A model generated the notes under the pieces. The model worked only from the letters and a program-made list of their open reading frames with translations, was not told the origin of the DNA and did no database searches. Positions 1 through 7,667 of a stretch of 64,000 nt of DNA are shown here, piece by piece; the stretch's first letter is position 1, and each line of letters begins with the position of its first letter. This DNA comes from Streptomyces deccanensis (lineage in GTDB: Bacteria > Actinomycetota > Actinomycetes > Streptomycetales > Streptomycetaceae). Made by a program: the position numbers and the translations under genes. The stretch covers positions 6,386,001-6,450,000 of the forward strand of contig NZ_CP092431.1 in NCBI RefSeq assembly GCF_022385335.1, written 5' to 3'.

Positions 1-446
1 AGCGGGCCCCGGCGGGTCGGACCGGACGCGCGGGACGCGCCGGGCGGGCGGCGCGAGCCGACGGAGCCGTGCCCGGCCAGGGTGACCACGAGCGCCGGGC
101 GGGTCGCGACGACGACATCGGCGTCGGTGGTGTCGAGGAAGGCGCGCAGACGTTCGTCGGTGAGCGCGGTGTAGCGGTGGGCGAGCACCTCGGTGGGCGG
201 GACCACGGCGGAGGGCCGGGACATCAGCTCGTGGTCGCCGTCGTAGGACGCGGCGCCGGGGCGCTCGTCGACGAGCGGGACCAGGCGCACCCGGCCGCTC
301 ACGCCGAGCAGGGGGCGCTCCTCGGTGCGTAACACCGAGACCACCTCCACGTCGTGACGGAGCGCCAGCGCGGCGGCGAGGTTCAGTGTCGAGCGGACGG
401 TGCCGCCGATGGCGTACGCGTTGTGGAGCAGAAAGGTGATCTTCAT
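1..446 (-). CDS. Glycosyltransferase family 4-like protein, N-terminal part (runs off the left edge)
   Basis: This frame starts at an ATG (complement of 444-446) and stays open to base 1, so about 148 N-terminal residues are visible and the C-terminus lies outside. The protein opens MKITFLLHNAYAIGGTVRS, the usual beta-strand/glycine-loop start of GT-B glycosyltransferases that take a nucleotide sugar; the ADVVVATRP segment near residue 120 fits the next Rossmann strands. The start lies 5 nt after the stop of the upstream hydrolase gene on the same strand, which suggests one operon. Acceptor and sugar cannot be told because the donor-binding C-terminal domain is missing. The family call is by resemblance only. 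Confidence 0.7.
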   Translation of the reverse strand, partial: MKITFLLHNAYAIGGTVRSTLNLAAALALRHDVEVVSVLRTEERPLLGVSGRVRLVPLVDERPGAASYDGDHELMSRPSAVVPPTEVLAHRYTALTDERLRAFLDTTDADVVVATRPALVVTLAGHGSVGSRRPPGASRASGPTRRGP

Positions 447-451
447 GGCGC

Positions 452-1357
452 TCAGTGCGTCCTCTCAGCGATCCAGCCCAGGACCCGGTCTGCCACCCCC
501 GGCTCCTTCAACAGTGCTCCGCCGTGCGCGGTTCCGGCCACCGCCTCAACCGTGACACCGTTCGCGGGCATGTTGTGGTCCTTCTCCTCGGCGGCTTCGA
601 GGTCGAGCGAGTGCCGGACGGGCACGAAGTCGCCCTTGGAGTGGATCAGGAGCATGGGGGCGTCATCGCCGCCCGAGGCACGGTTCCTGACGACCATGTC
701 CGTCCAGGTGTCCTCGCAACCCGGGTGCGGTGAGTCGGAGTTGTCGTCCGTCTCGGGGTGACAGCGGGCCAGGAGGGTGGCGTTGTCGCGCAGTTTGCGC
801 TGCCTGGCGGTCGCCTCGCCGGAGTTGCCGTCGCGCCAGGCGCGGTACGGGTCGTTGACGGGGGACAGGGCCACCACGCCGTCGACGCGGAAGGTGCCGG
901 AGCCGTAGGTGGCGACGGCCGTGGCGATCTGGCCGCCCGAGGAGGAGCCCAGCAGGACCAGCCGGTCGGTGTCGACGTCGAAGTCGGCGGCGTGGGCGCG
1001 GATCCAGTCCAGCGCGGACAGCGCGTCGGTCCGCTGGGCCGGCCAGGGAGCGTCGTGGTTCAGGCGGTGGTCGACGGCGAAGACGGCGTACCCCGCGTCC
1101 GCGAAGGTGCGCGACCAGGTGGCCCAGCCGGTGTCCTCGTACCAGTGGCCGCCGTGCAGGATCACGATCCCCGGCTGCTTCCCGCCCCGCTCCTCGCCGG
1201 CGGCGTTCCAATAGGCGTCGAGGGTCTGCCGGGGGTGTGAACCGTAGGCGTGGGAGCTCTCGTTGCGGTCGGCCGCCGCGCTGTCGCGGATGTCGTGGAC
1301 GAGGAACCCCGCAACGGTGGCGACGCAAAGAATGAGACAACCCCAGAGCCGACGCAC
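452..1357 (-). CDS. Alpha/beta hydrolase (esterase/lipase type) with N-terminal signal or anchor
   Basis: The protein has the hallmarks of the BD-FAE/hormone-sensitive lipase branch of alpha/beta hydrolases: an oxyanion-hole HGGHW motif, a nucleophile elbow GSSSGG, an acidic DFVPV segment and a catalytic His in GTAHGG. A hydrophobic stretch right after the start (LWGCLILCVATVAGFLV) should export or anchor it. I chose a GTG start at 1357 because GAAGGG lies 8 nt upstream and translation then begins just before the signal segment; the frame is open further, to an ATG at 1468. It probably forms an operon with the downstream glycosyltransferase. Substrate unknown; an ester or acyl group is likely. 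Confidence 0.75.
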   Translation of the reverse strand: MRRLWGCLILCVATVAGFLVHDIRDSAAADRNESSHAYGSHPRQTLDAYWNAAGEERGGKQPGIVILHGGHWYEDTGWATWSRTFADAGYAVFAVDHRLNHDAPWPAQRTDALSALDWIRAHAADFDVDTDRLVLLGSSSGGQIATAVATYGSGTFRVDGVVALSPVNDPYRAWRDGNSGEATARQRKLRDNATLLARCHPETDDNSDSPHPGCEDTWTDMVVRNRASGGDDAPMLLIHSKGDFVPVRHSLDLEAAEEKDHNMPANGVTVEAVAGTAHGGALLKEPGVADRVLGWIAERTH

Positions 1358-1624
1358 GGCTACCTGCCCTTCGAGTGACCTGACGGCAGGCGGCGCCTCC
1401 CCGGGCACGGGATTCGACCGGATCGTCCACGGCATGGGGGCGCCCATACGGCCTGCTTGCGTGAGCAACCGGACTATAGGCGGCCCGCGCGAGCAACCCC
1501 CAATCGGGGCAGGCGAGTTGACCTGACGGATCCGGAGCGAACGGCTTGGCGCCAGGGGGAGGGGTGGGGGCAGGGGTACGATCGCGCACCGGACCGGTCA
1601 CTACGAGACGTTTGCGCGGGTGCG

Positions 1625-2071
1625 ATGACGACGGATGATCTCCAGGATTCCTGGGTGGACCCCCGGGACGTCCTGCCCTGGCTGCCGTCGGAGCCGTACT
1701 TCGCGCCGCAGAGCCGTCGCGAGGAAGTGGTCCAGGAACTGGGCGGCGCCGGATTCACCGTCCTGGAGGCCGAGCTGGCCGACGTGACGACGGAATCGGA
1801 CCTGCTGACGGTGCTGGGACGCGCGCTGTCGGCGCCGGACCACTACGGCGAGAACTGGGACGCCCTGACGGACATCCTCCGGGACCGGGGGGCGGAGACG
1901 CTGTTCCGGATCGCCCTGGTCCTCTCGTCGAGTGCCGTGTTCCTCGGAGCCGACGTCCACGGGTTCGTCCGCTCCGTCTCGCTCCTGCACACCATCGCGC
2001 AGGACCTCTCGGACGTCGACGACGAGTACGGGCAGCTCGAACTGTTCTATCTGGCCGACTGGAAGAGCTGA
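1625..2071 (+). CDS. Barstar-family (RNase inhibitor-like) protein
   Basis: A 148-residue protein whose middle carries the barstar signature: a helix ending in HYGENWDALTDIL, followed by a strand-rich C-terminus. In the founding member this fold blocks the RNase barnase; many streptomycete members have no known partner. No RNase or toxin gene lies beside it, so it may act on an RNase encoded elsewhere or have a different role. The ATG at 1625 was chosen over a frame open from 1457 because the earlier residues are arginine- and proline-rich and look non-coding. It is divergent from the esterase gene. Confidence 0.7.
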   Translation: MTTDDLQDSWVDPRDVLPWLPSEPYFAPQSRREEVVQELGGAGFTVLEAELADVTTESDLLTVLGRALSAPDHYGENWDALTDILRDRGAETLFRIALVLSSSAVFLGADVHGFVRSVSLLHTIAQDLSDVDDEYGQLELFYLADWKS

Positions 2072-2084
2072 GCCGCCGCCTCGG

Positions 2085-2360
2085 GGGGACCGCCGCGCAG
2101 GGGGGACCGCCGCGCAGGGGCGACCGCCGCGCCGGGGGAGTCTGCCGTTCCCGGGAGGCCCGCCGTACCCGGGGGAGTCTGCCGTTCCCGGGGGGGGTCT
2201 GCCGTCCTGGGGACTCCCCCGCCCCGGGGAGTCCCCCGCCCCGGGGAGCCCGCCGTCCCGGGCAGTCCGCCGCCCCGGGAACTACGCCGCACCGGGTAGC
2301 CCACCGCCCCGGGGAGCCCACCGCCCCGGGCAGTCCGCCATCCCGGGGAGTCCGGCTTTC
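2085..2360. repeat. G/C-only tandem repeat array, about 18-nt units
   Basis: Between the barstar gene and the lipid kinase gene the DNA consists of degenerate units of about 18 nt built from a run of C or G, then AGTC or AGCC, then CGCCG. Roughly fifteen units can be followed, for example GGGGAGTCTGCCGTTCCC and GGGGAGTCCCCCGCCCC. Several are nearly self-complementary, so RNA from either strand should fold into many small hairpins. Frames across it encode PG-rich repeats on both strands but match no protein I know, so I treat it as non-coding. Confidence 0.7.
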
Positions 2361-2455
2361 CGCAGGGGCCGCTCCCCGGGGTCGTCCCCCGCTCGTGCCC
2401 TCTTGCCCCTAACATGCCGTGTCAAGTGCATGATCGGCGCGAAGGGCGAGCGAGC

Positions 2456-3856
2456 GTGGGCATCGAACACCTGGACGTACGGGCACACGCGAGACAACGC
2501 TGGGCGGCCAGGGCCGCCCTCGGCTGCGCGGTCCTCGCCGTGCTGCTGCCCCTCGGCTTCGCGCGCGGGGCGAGTCTCCTGCTCGTCGCCGGAGTCGTGC
2601 TGGGCGCCGGACTCACCGTGGCCTCGCTGTGGTGGGTGCTGACCCGGCGCGGCGCCGCCCGGATCGCGGCAGGAGTGCTGGCCGTGGCCGCGCCGGTCGG
2701 CGTCGTCTGGTGGTTCGCCGTCGTCAACCTGCTCTGGGTCGTGATCGTCTCCGCCGGCCTGTGGGGCGTCGCCGTCTGGTCCGGCAAGTTCGCCCTCAGC
2801 AGCACCAAGTCCCACCAGGTGCACGTCCCGGAGCACCGCGTCCCCGCTCCCACCCGCCCCTTCCTCATCATGAACCCCAAGTCCGGCGGCGGAAAGGTCG
2901 AACGCTTCCGGCTGAAGGAACGCGCCGAACGGCTCGGTGCCACGGTCCACCTCCTCGATCCCGCCCGCCACGAGGACGTCGCCGTGCTGGCCCGGGACGC
3001 CGTCAGGAACGGCGCCGACCTCCTCGGCGTCGCCGGCGGCGACGGCACCCAGGCCCAGGTCGCCGCCATCGCCGCCGCGTACGACGTGCCCCTGCTCGTC
3101 ATCTCCGCCGGCACCCGCAACCACTTCGCCATGGACCTCGGCCTCGACCGCGACAACCCCGCCGCCTGCCTCGACGCCCTCACCGACAAGGGCGTCGAAC
3201 TCCACGTCGACCTCGGCTACGCCAGCGGCCACCCCTTCGTCAACAACGCCTCGTTCGGCGCGTACGCCTCCGTCGTGCAGAGCCCCGCCTACCGCGACGA
3301 CAAGGTCCGCACCACCCTGGAGCTGCTGCCCGAACTGCTCACGCACCAGCGGGGCCCGCACCTCACCGCCCGCATCGGGGACGCCGTCATCGACGCGCCC
3401 CAGGCCGTCCTCGTCAGCAACAACGTCTACCGCAGCGACGACCTCGTCGGTCTCGGCCGCCGCGAACGGCTGGACGCCGGCGTGCTCGGCGTGGTCGGCA
3501 TCCGTGTCGACAGTGCCGCCGAGGCCGCCGGGCTGGTCCTCGGCCCGAACGCCCCCGGCCTGAGCCTCCTCGTCGCCGACGAGATCGTCGTCGAGGCCGA
3601 CCGGCCGGAGATCGAGGTCGGCGTCGACGGCGAGGCCCTCGTCCTGCCCACCCCCGTGCACTGCCGGGTCTCGCCGAAGGCCCTGCGCGTCCGCGTGCCC
3701 CGCGACCGCCCGGGCGTCCCCGAGCCCAAACCGCCCCTGGACTGGCGCCGGTTGCGCAAGTTGGCCGCCGCCGTCGGCCGCACCGCCCTGCCCAAACACC
3801 GCGAACGGTACGGCTGGGCTGAGGAGTTGTGGAACCGGCGGCGCAAGACGCACTGA
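2456..3856 (+). CDS. Diacylglycerol kinase-family lipid kinase with N-terminal membrane domain
   Basis: About 466 residues. The first 120 hold several hydrophobic helices; the rest is a DAGK catalytic domain beginning FLIMNPKSGGGKVERF, with the phosphate-binding GVAGGDGTQ loop and the downstream SAGTRNHFAMDLGL motif. Such enzymes phosphorylate diacylglycerol or related lipids with ATP at the inner membrane face. I chose the GTG at 2456 because GAAGGG precedes it by 9 nt and because an upstream ATG at 2414 overlaps TAACAT (2410-2415), a good -10 box. The end carries a basic tail. A Ser/Thr kinase gene follows after 72 nt on the same strand. Confidence 0.85.
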   Translation: MGIEHLDVRAHARQRWAARAALGCAVLAVLLPLGFARGASLLLVAGVVLGAGLTVASLWWVLTRRGAARIAAGVLAVAAPVGVVWWFAVVNLLWVVIVSAGLWGVAVWSGKFALSSTKSHQVHVPEHRVPAPTRPFLIMNPKSGGGKVERFRLKERAERLGATVHLLDPARHEDVAVLARDAVRNGADLLGVAGGDGTQAQVAAIAAAYDVPLLVISAGTRNHFAMDLGLDRDNPAACLDALTDKGVELHVDLGYASGHPFVNNASFGAYASVVQSPAYRDDKVRTTLELLPELLTHQRGPHLTARIGDAVIDAPQAVLVSNNVYRSDDLVGLGRRERLDAGVLGVVGIRVDSAAEAAGLVLGPNAPGLSLLVADEIVVEADRPEIEVGVDGEALVLPTPVHCRVSPKALRVRVPRDRPGVPEPKPPLDWRRLRKLAAAVGRTALPKHRERYGWAEELWNRRRKTH

Positions 3857-3928
3857 TCGCGAGCGTCGTCGACGCCGGTCCACCGGCCCGCGTCGACAAG
3901 CTCCGGCCCCGCACGGTACTGATGGGAC

Positions 3929-5746
3929 ATGAGCGACGACGGCGAACATCCGCGCGACGAACTCCCGTCCGCCATCAGGACGTTCCGGAGCACCGGTCGC
4001 CTGGTGGGCGGTCGTTACCGCCTCACGGAACGCGTCGGATCCGGCGGCATGGGCACCGTGTGGAGGGCGGTCGACGAACTCGTCGACCGCGAAGTCGCCG
4101 TCAAACAGCCCAGGCTGCCGGGTGACCCGCACGGCCCCGTCGGCCCCGACGCCCCGGGCGGTCCGGACAGCGGCCCCGACGGCCCCGACCGGCCTGAGGA
4201 CGACGCCCGTCGACGGGCCGCCAACCGGCTCTACCGCGAGGCCCGCGCCGCCGCCCGCGTCGACCATCCGTCCGCCGTCACCATCCACGACGTCGTGGTC
4301 GAGGACGGGGCGCCGTGGATCGTCATGGAGCTGGTGCGCGGGGAGTCGCTCCACGAGGTCCTCAAGCGCGGCGCCCTGACCCCCGTCGAGGCCGCCCGCA
4401 TCGGCCTCGCCGTGGTCGGCGCGCTGCACGCCGCGCACGGTGTCGGCATCGTGCACCGCGACGTCAAGCCCGCCAACGTCCTCCTCGGGCCGCACGGCCA
4501 GGTCGTCCTCACCGACTTCGGCATCGCCCATGTCCAGGGCGAGGAATCGCTCACCGTGACAGGGGAGTTCGTCGGGTCGCTCGAATTCGTCGCCCCCGAG
4601 CGGATGGCCGGGCCCGGAGCCGCCGGCCCGCCCTCCGACCTCTGGTCGCTCGGCGTCCTCCTCTACGCCGCCGTCGAGGGCTGGTCCCCTTTCCGCCGCA
4701 CCACCCTGGAGTCCACGCTCGCCGCGATCCTCGCCGCCGAGCCCCCCGAGCCGGAGCGGGCGGGCCCCCTCGGGCCCCTGCTCGTACGGTTGCTGGCCAA
4801 GGACCCGGCACTGCGCCCGGACGCCGAGGAGACCGCCGGGTTCCTGCGCGACGTGGCGGAGGACCGGACCCCCGACGCCCAGACCCCTGCCGGACTCCGT
4901 GAGTTGGGCGAGGACGCGGGGACGTTGCGGCTCGGCGTACGGGCTGGGGACGGTGATGACGTACGGCGTGAGGAGCGCGACGACGTACGGGGTGGGGACG
5001 GTGAGGGCGTACGGGGTGGGGACGGCGAGGGCGTACGGGGTGAGCCGCATGCGCCGGAGGGCGTGCGGGACACCGAGGTCGTGCGGCCCGGAGCCGAGCG
5101 CCCCCGGCGCAGGGTGCGCGCCGGTCGTCTCGCCGCCGCGACCGCCGCCGGGCTGCTGCTGGCCGGTGGGGGAGCCTGGGCCGGGGTCGCGTTCGACAAG
5201 GACGACGGTGTCACCGAGGTCGCCGAGCCGAAGGTCGGATGGGTGGACGCCCGCGTCGCGACCCCCAGCCCCACCCCGGGGAGCACGGCCGGCACACGCT
5301 GGGTGGCTCACCGCGAGGAGGCCATGGACGCCGTCCTCTCCCTCCCCGGCCCCTACGAACGGCTCCGCGCGGAGGGCGGCGACGACGGGCGCCCCCGTAC
5401 GGTCACCTACGAGGGCGAGGAGGTCGTCCGGGTGCGGCTGACGCAGTGGGACGAGGCGCCCGCCTCGCCCATGGAACAGGCCAAGGACTCCACGGACATC
5501 GTGGCGGGCGACGTGAAGTCGACGGCCAACTTCACCACCACGAGCTTCCACGACCAGGAGGCCGTCCTCGCCGACACCACCCACTATCTGGACGGCACCC
5601 CCACCAGGGTCCTGCAACTCATCGTCCGCACCGACGACGACCGGATGTACGAACTGCGCGTCGACATGCCGAAGGGCACGGCCGACGAGAAGAAGGGCAC
5701 GGCCGTCTTCAAGGGCGCGCGCGAACGACTGGAGATCGGGCCGTAG
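3929..5746 (+). CDS. Membrane-anchored Ser/Thr protein kinase (PknB-like)
   Basis: 605 residues. The kinase domain covers about residues 25-320: glycine loop GSGGMG (37-42), catalytic lysine in VAVK (59), HRDVKPANVLL catalytic loop, DFGIAH and the APE-type motif APER. A proline/glycine-rich insert sits between the VAVK lysine and the helix-C region. A linker with a repeated GDGEGVRG motif precedes one transmembrane helix (LAAATAAGLLLAGGGAWAG, about 400) and an extracellular domain of about 180 residues with no domain I recognise. It probably senses an envelope signal. The repeated linker DNA (about 4940-5045) is a minisatellite and may vary in copy number between strains. Confidence 0.9.
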   Translation: MSDDGEHPRDELPSAIRTFRSTGRLVGGRYRLTERVGSGGMGTVWRAVDELVDREVAVKQPRLPGDPHGPVGPDAPGGPDSGPDGPDRPEDDARRRAANRLYREARAAARVDHPSAVTIHDVVVEDGAPWIVMELVRGESLHEVLKRGALTPVEAARIGLAVVGALHAAHGVGIVHRDVKPANVLLGPHGQVVLTDFGIAHVQGEESLTVTGEFVGSLEFVAPERMAGPGAAGPPSDLWSLGVLLYAAVEGWSPFRRTTLESTLAAILAAEPPEPERAGPLGPLLVRLLAKDPALRPDAEETAGFLRDVAEDRTPDAQTPAGLRELGEDAGTLRLGVRAGDGDDVRREERDDVRGGDGEGVRGGDGEGVRGEPHAPEGVRDTEVVRPGAERPRRRVRAGRLAAATAAGLLLAGGGAWAGVAFDKDDGVTEVAEPKVGWVDARVATPSPTPGSTAGTRWVAHREEAMDAVLSLPGPYERLRAEGGDDGRPRTVTYEGEEVVRVRLTQWDEAPASPMEQAKDSTDIVAGDVKSTANFTTTSFHDQEAVLADTTHYLDGTPTRVLQLIVRTDDDRMYELRVDMPKGTADEKKGTAVFKGARERLEIGP

Positions 5747-5880
5747 GCCGCCACTCGGCGCCGGCGACCGGACCGTATCCGCCGTGGCCACCGCGCCGAG
5801 CCCCACTTCCGGCACGGAAGTGATCGACGCCGCATCCGTGGCCGCACGGCACCGTCCGCCGCCCTGATCAGCGACTTCGT

Positions 5881-5939
5881 TGCCAGCGATCACTGGCACG
5901 GTACGGACGTCCGGTGAAACCCTGTTACCGACGGGTACC
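5881..5939. promoter_or_regulatory. Two candidate operator palindromes upstream of the aldehyde dehydrogenase gene
   Basis: TGCCAG-N6-CTGGCA (5881-5898) is a perfect inverted repeat. GTTACC-GACG-GGTACC (5924-5939) is a 5-of-6 inverted repeat of the size bound by TetR- or GntR-type repressors. Both lie 35-90 bp before the start at 5973. No regulator gene is adjacent, so the binding protein is unknown. Confidence 0.35.
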
Positions 5940-5972
5940 CAAAGTCGTCCGGTCCGGAATACCCTGCGCGTC

Positions 5973-7628
5973 ATGACGGACTCGCAGGCCCCCGAAAAGA
6001 CCGGCACGACCACCACGGGAACGACCGGCACGGCACGGACGACCGGCACCAACCCCCTCGCGGCGGCCCCGCAGGGCGCCCGTACCGCCGAAGACGTGGT
6101 CACCCCCGAACTGGTCGCCCAGCTCACCAAGGGCGTGGTCGGCTCCGGCCGCACCGCCAACCACACGCCCTTCACCGGCGAGAAGCTCGCCGACCTGCCG
6201 GAGTCCACCCCCGAGGACGTGGCGACGGCCTACGAACGGGCCCGCGCCGCCCAGGCCGTCTGGGCCCAGCGGCCCGTGCGCGAGCGCGCCGCCGTACTCC
6301 TTCGCTTCCACGACCTGGTGCTGGAGCGCCAGGGCGAGGTGCTCGACCTCATCCAGCTGGAGACCGGCAAGGCCCGCCTCCACGCCCACGAGGAGGTCCA
6401 GGCCGTCGCGGTCGCCGCCCGTCACTACGGCCGCAAGGCCCCCTTCTACCTCAAGCCGAAGCGGCACACCGGCGCCGTACCGACCCTCACCAAGGTCACC
6501 GAACTGCGCCACCCGCGCGGTGTGATCGGCCAGATCGCCCCCTGGAACTACCCGCTCGAACTCTCCGTCGGCGACGCGATACCGGCCTTCGTCGCGGGCA
6601 ACGCCGTCGTGATGAAGCCCGACACGGAGACGTGCCTGACCGCCCTGTGGGCCCGCGACCTGCTCATCGAGGCCGGCCTGCCCGCCGACGTCTTCCAGGT
6701 CGTCCTCGGCGAGGGCCCCGTCATCGGCCCCGAGGTCGTCAAGCACGCCGACTACGTCTCCTTCACCGGCTCCACCCGCACCGGCCGCGAGGTCGCGCAG
6801 GGCGCCGCCGCCCGCCTCGTCGGTGTCTCCCTCGAACTCGGCGGCAAGAACGCGATGCTCGTCCTCGAGGACGCCGACATCGAGAAGGCGGCGGCGGGCG
6901 CCGTCCGCGCCTGCTTCTCCTCCGCCGGCCAACTCTGCATCTCCATCGAGCGGTTGTACGTCCACGAGTCCGTCGCCGACGCCTTCCTTGAGCGCTTCGC
7001 CGCCCGCACCAAGGCCATGCGCCTCGGCAAGTCCCTCGCGTACGGCGCCGACATGGGCTCCCTCGTCGGCGAACGCCAGCTGGAGACCGTCACCCGGCAC
7101 GTCGACGAGGCCGTGGAGAAGGGCGCGACGGTCGTCGCGGGCGGCGTGGCCCGCCCCGACATCGGCCCCTACTTCTACGAGCCGACCATCCTCGACGGCG
7201 TCACGGAACCCATGTCCGTGTGCACGGAGGAGACCTTCGGCCCGGTCGTCTCCATCTACCGCTTCACGGACGAGGACGAGGCGATCGCGGAGGCCAACTC
7301 CACCGCGTACGGCCTCAACGCCTCCGTCTGGACCAAGGACGGCCGCCGCGGCCGCGAGGTCGCCTCCCGCGTCCGCGCCGGCACGGTCAACGTCAACGAG
7401 GGCTACGCCTCCGCGTACGGCTCCGTCCAGTCCCCGATGGGCGGCATGAAGGACTCCGGTCTCGGCCGCCGCCACGGCTCCGAGGGCATCCTCAAGTACA
7501 CGGAGGCCCAGACCGTCGCCCACCAGCGTCTCCTCCCGATGGCCCCGTCCCTCGGCATGGACGACGAGAAGTACGCCCAGTTCATGAGCCGCAGCCTGAA
7601 GGTGATGAAGGCGCTGAGGCTCCGCTAG
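5973..7628 (+). CDS. NAD(P)-dependent aldehyde dehydrogenase, succinic-semialdehyde type
   Basis: 551 residues with a complete ALDH fold: cofactor-binding IAPWNYPLELSVGDAIPA, the active-site Glu in LELGGKNAM, the catalytic Cys in SSAGQLCIS, and the late ETFGPVVSIYRF motif. The sequence is closest in feel to the actinobacterial succinic-semialdehyde dehydrogenases (GabD2 group), which oxidise succinic semialdehyde to succinate in GABA breakdown; the substrate is inferred from family resemblance. The N-terminus (after the ATG at 5973) is a Thr/Gly-rich, probably disordered tail of about 35 residues. A GMC oxidoreductase gene follows after 39 nt, so the two may be an operon, though a shared pathway is not obvious. 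Confidence 0.8.
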   Translation: MTDSQAPEKTGTTTTGTTGTARTTGTNPLAAAPQGARTAEDVVTPELVAQLTKGVVGSGRTANHTPFTGEKLADLPESTPEDVATAYERARAAQAVWAQRPVRERAAVLLRFHDLVLERQGEVLDLIQLETGKARLHAHEEVQAVAVAARHYGRKAPFYLKPKRHTGAVPTLTKVTELRHPRGVIGQIAPWNYPLELSVGDAIPAFVAGNAVVMKPDTETCLTALWARDLLIEAGLPADVFQVVLGEGPVIGPEVVKHADYVSFTGSTRTGREVAQGAAARLVGVSLELGGKNAMLVLEDADIEKAAAGAVRACFSSAGQLCISIERLYVHESVADAFLERFAARTKAMRLGKSLAYGADMGSLVGERQLETVTRHVDEAVEKGATVVAGGVARPDIGPYFYEPTILDGVTEPMSVCTEETFGPVVSIYRFTDEDEAIAEANSTAYGLNASVWTKDGRRGREVASRVRAGTVNVNEGYASAYGSVQSPMGGMKDSGLGRRHGSEGILKYTEAQTVAHQRLLPMAPSLGMDDEKYAQFMSRSLKVMKALRLR

Positions 7629-7667
7629 GTCTTCGGGCCGGCCCATCGTTCTCAACGAGGAGAGCAC

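Noticed and set aside
2282..6208. Minus-strand frame of over 1300 codons
   Set aside because: It lies antisense to two well-supported genes and encodes Gly/Val/Arg-rich text; it is a by-product of high GC.
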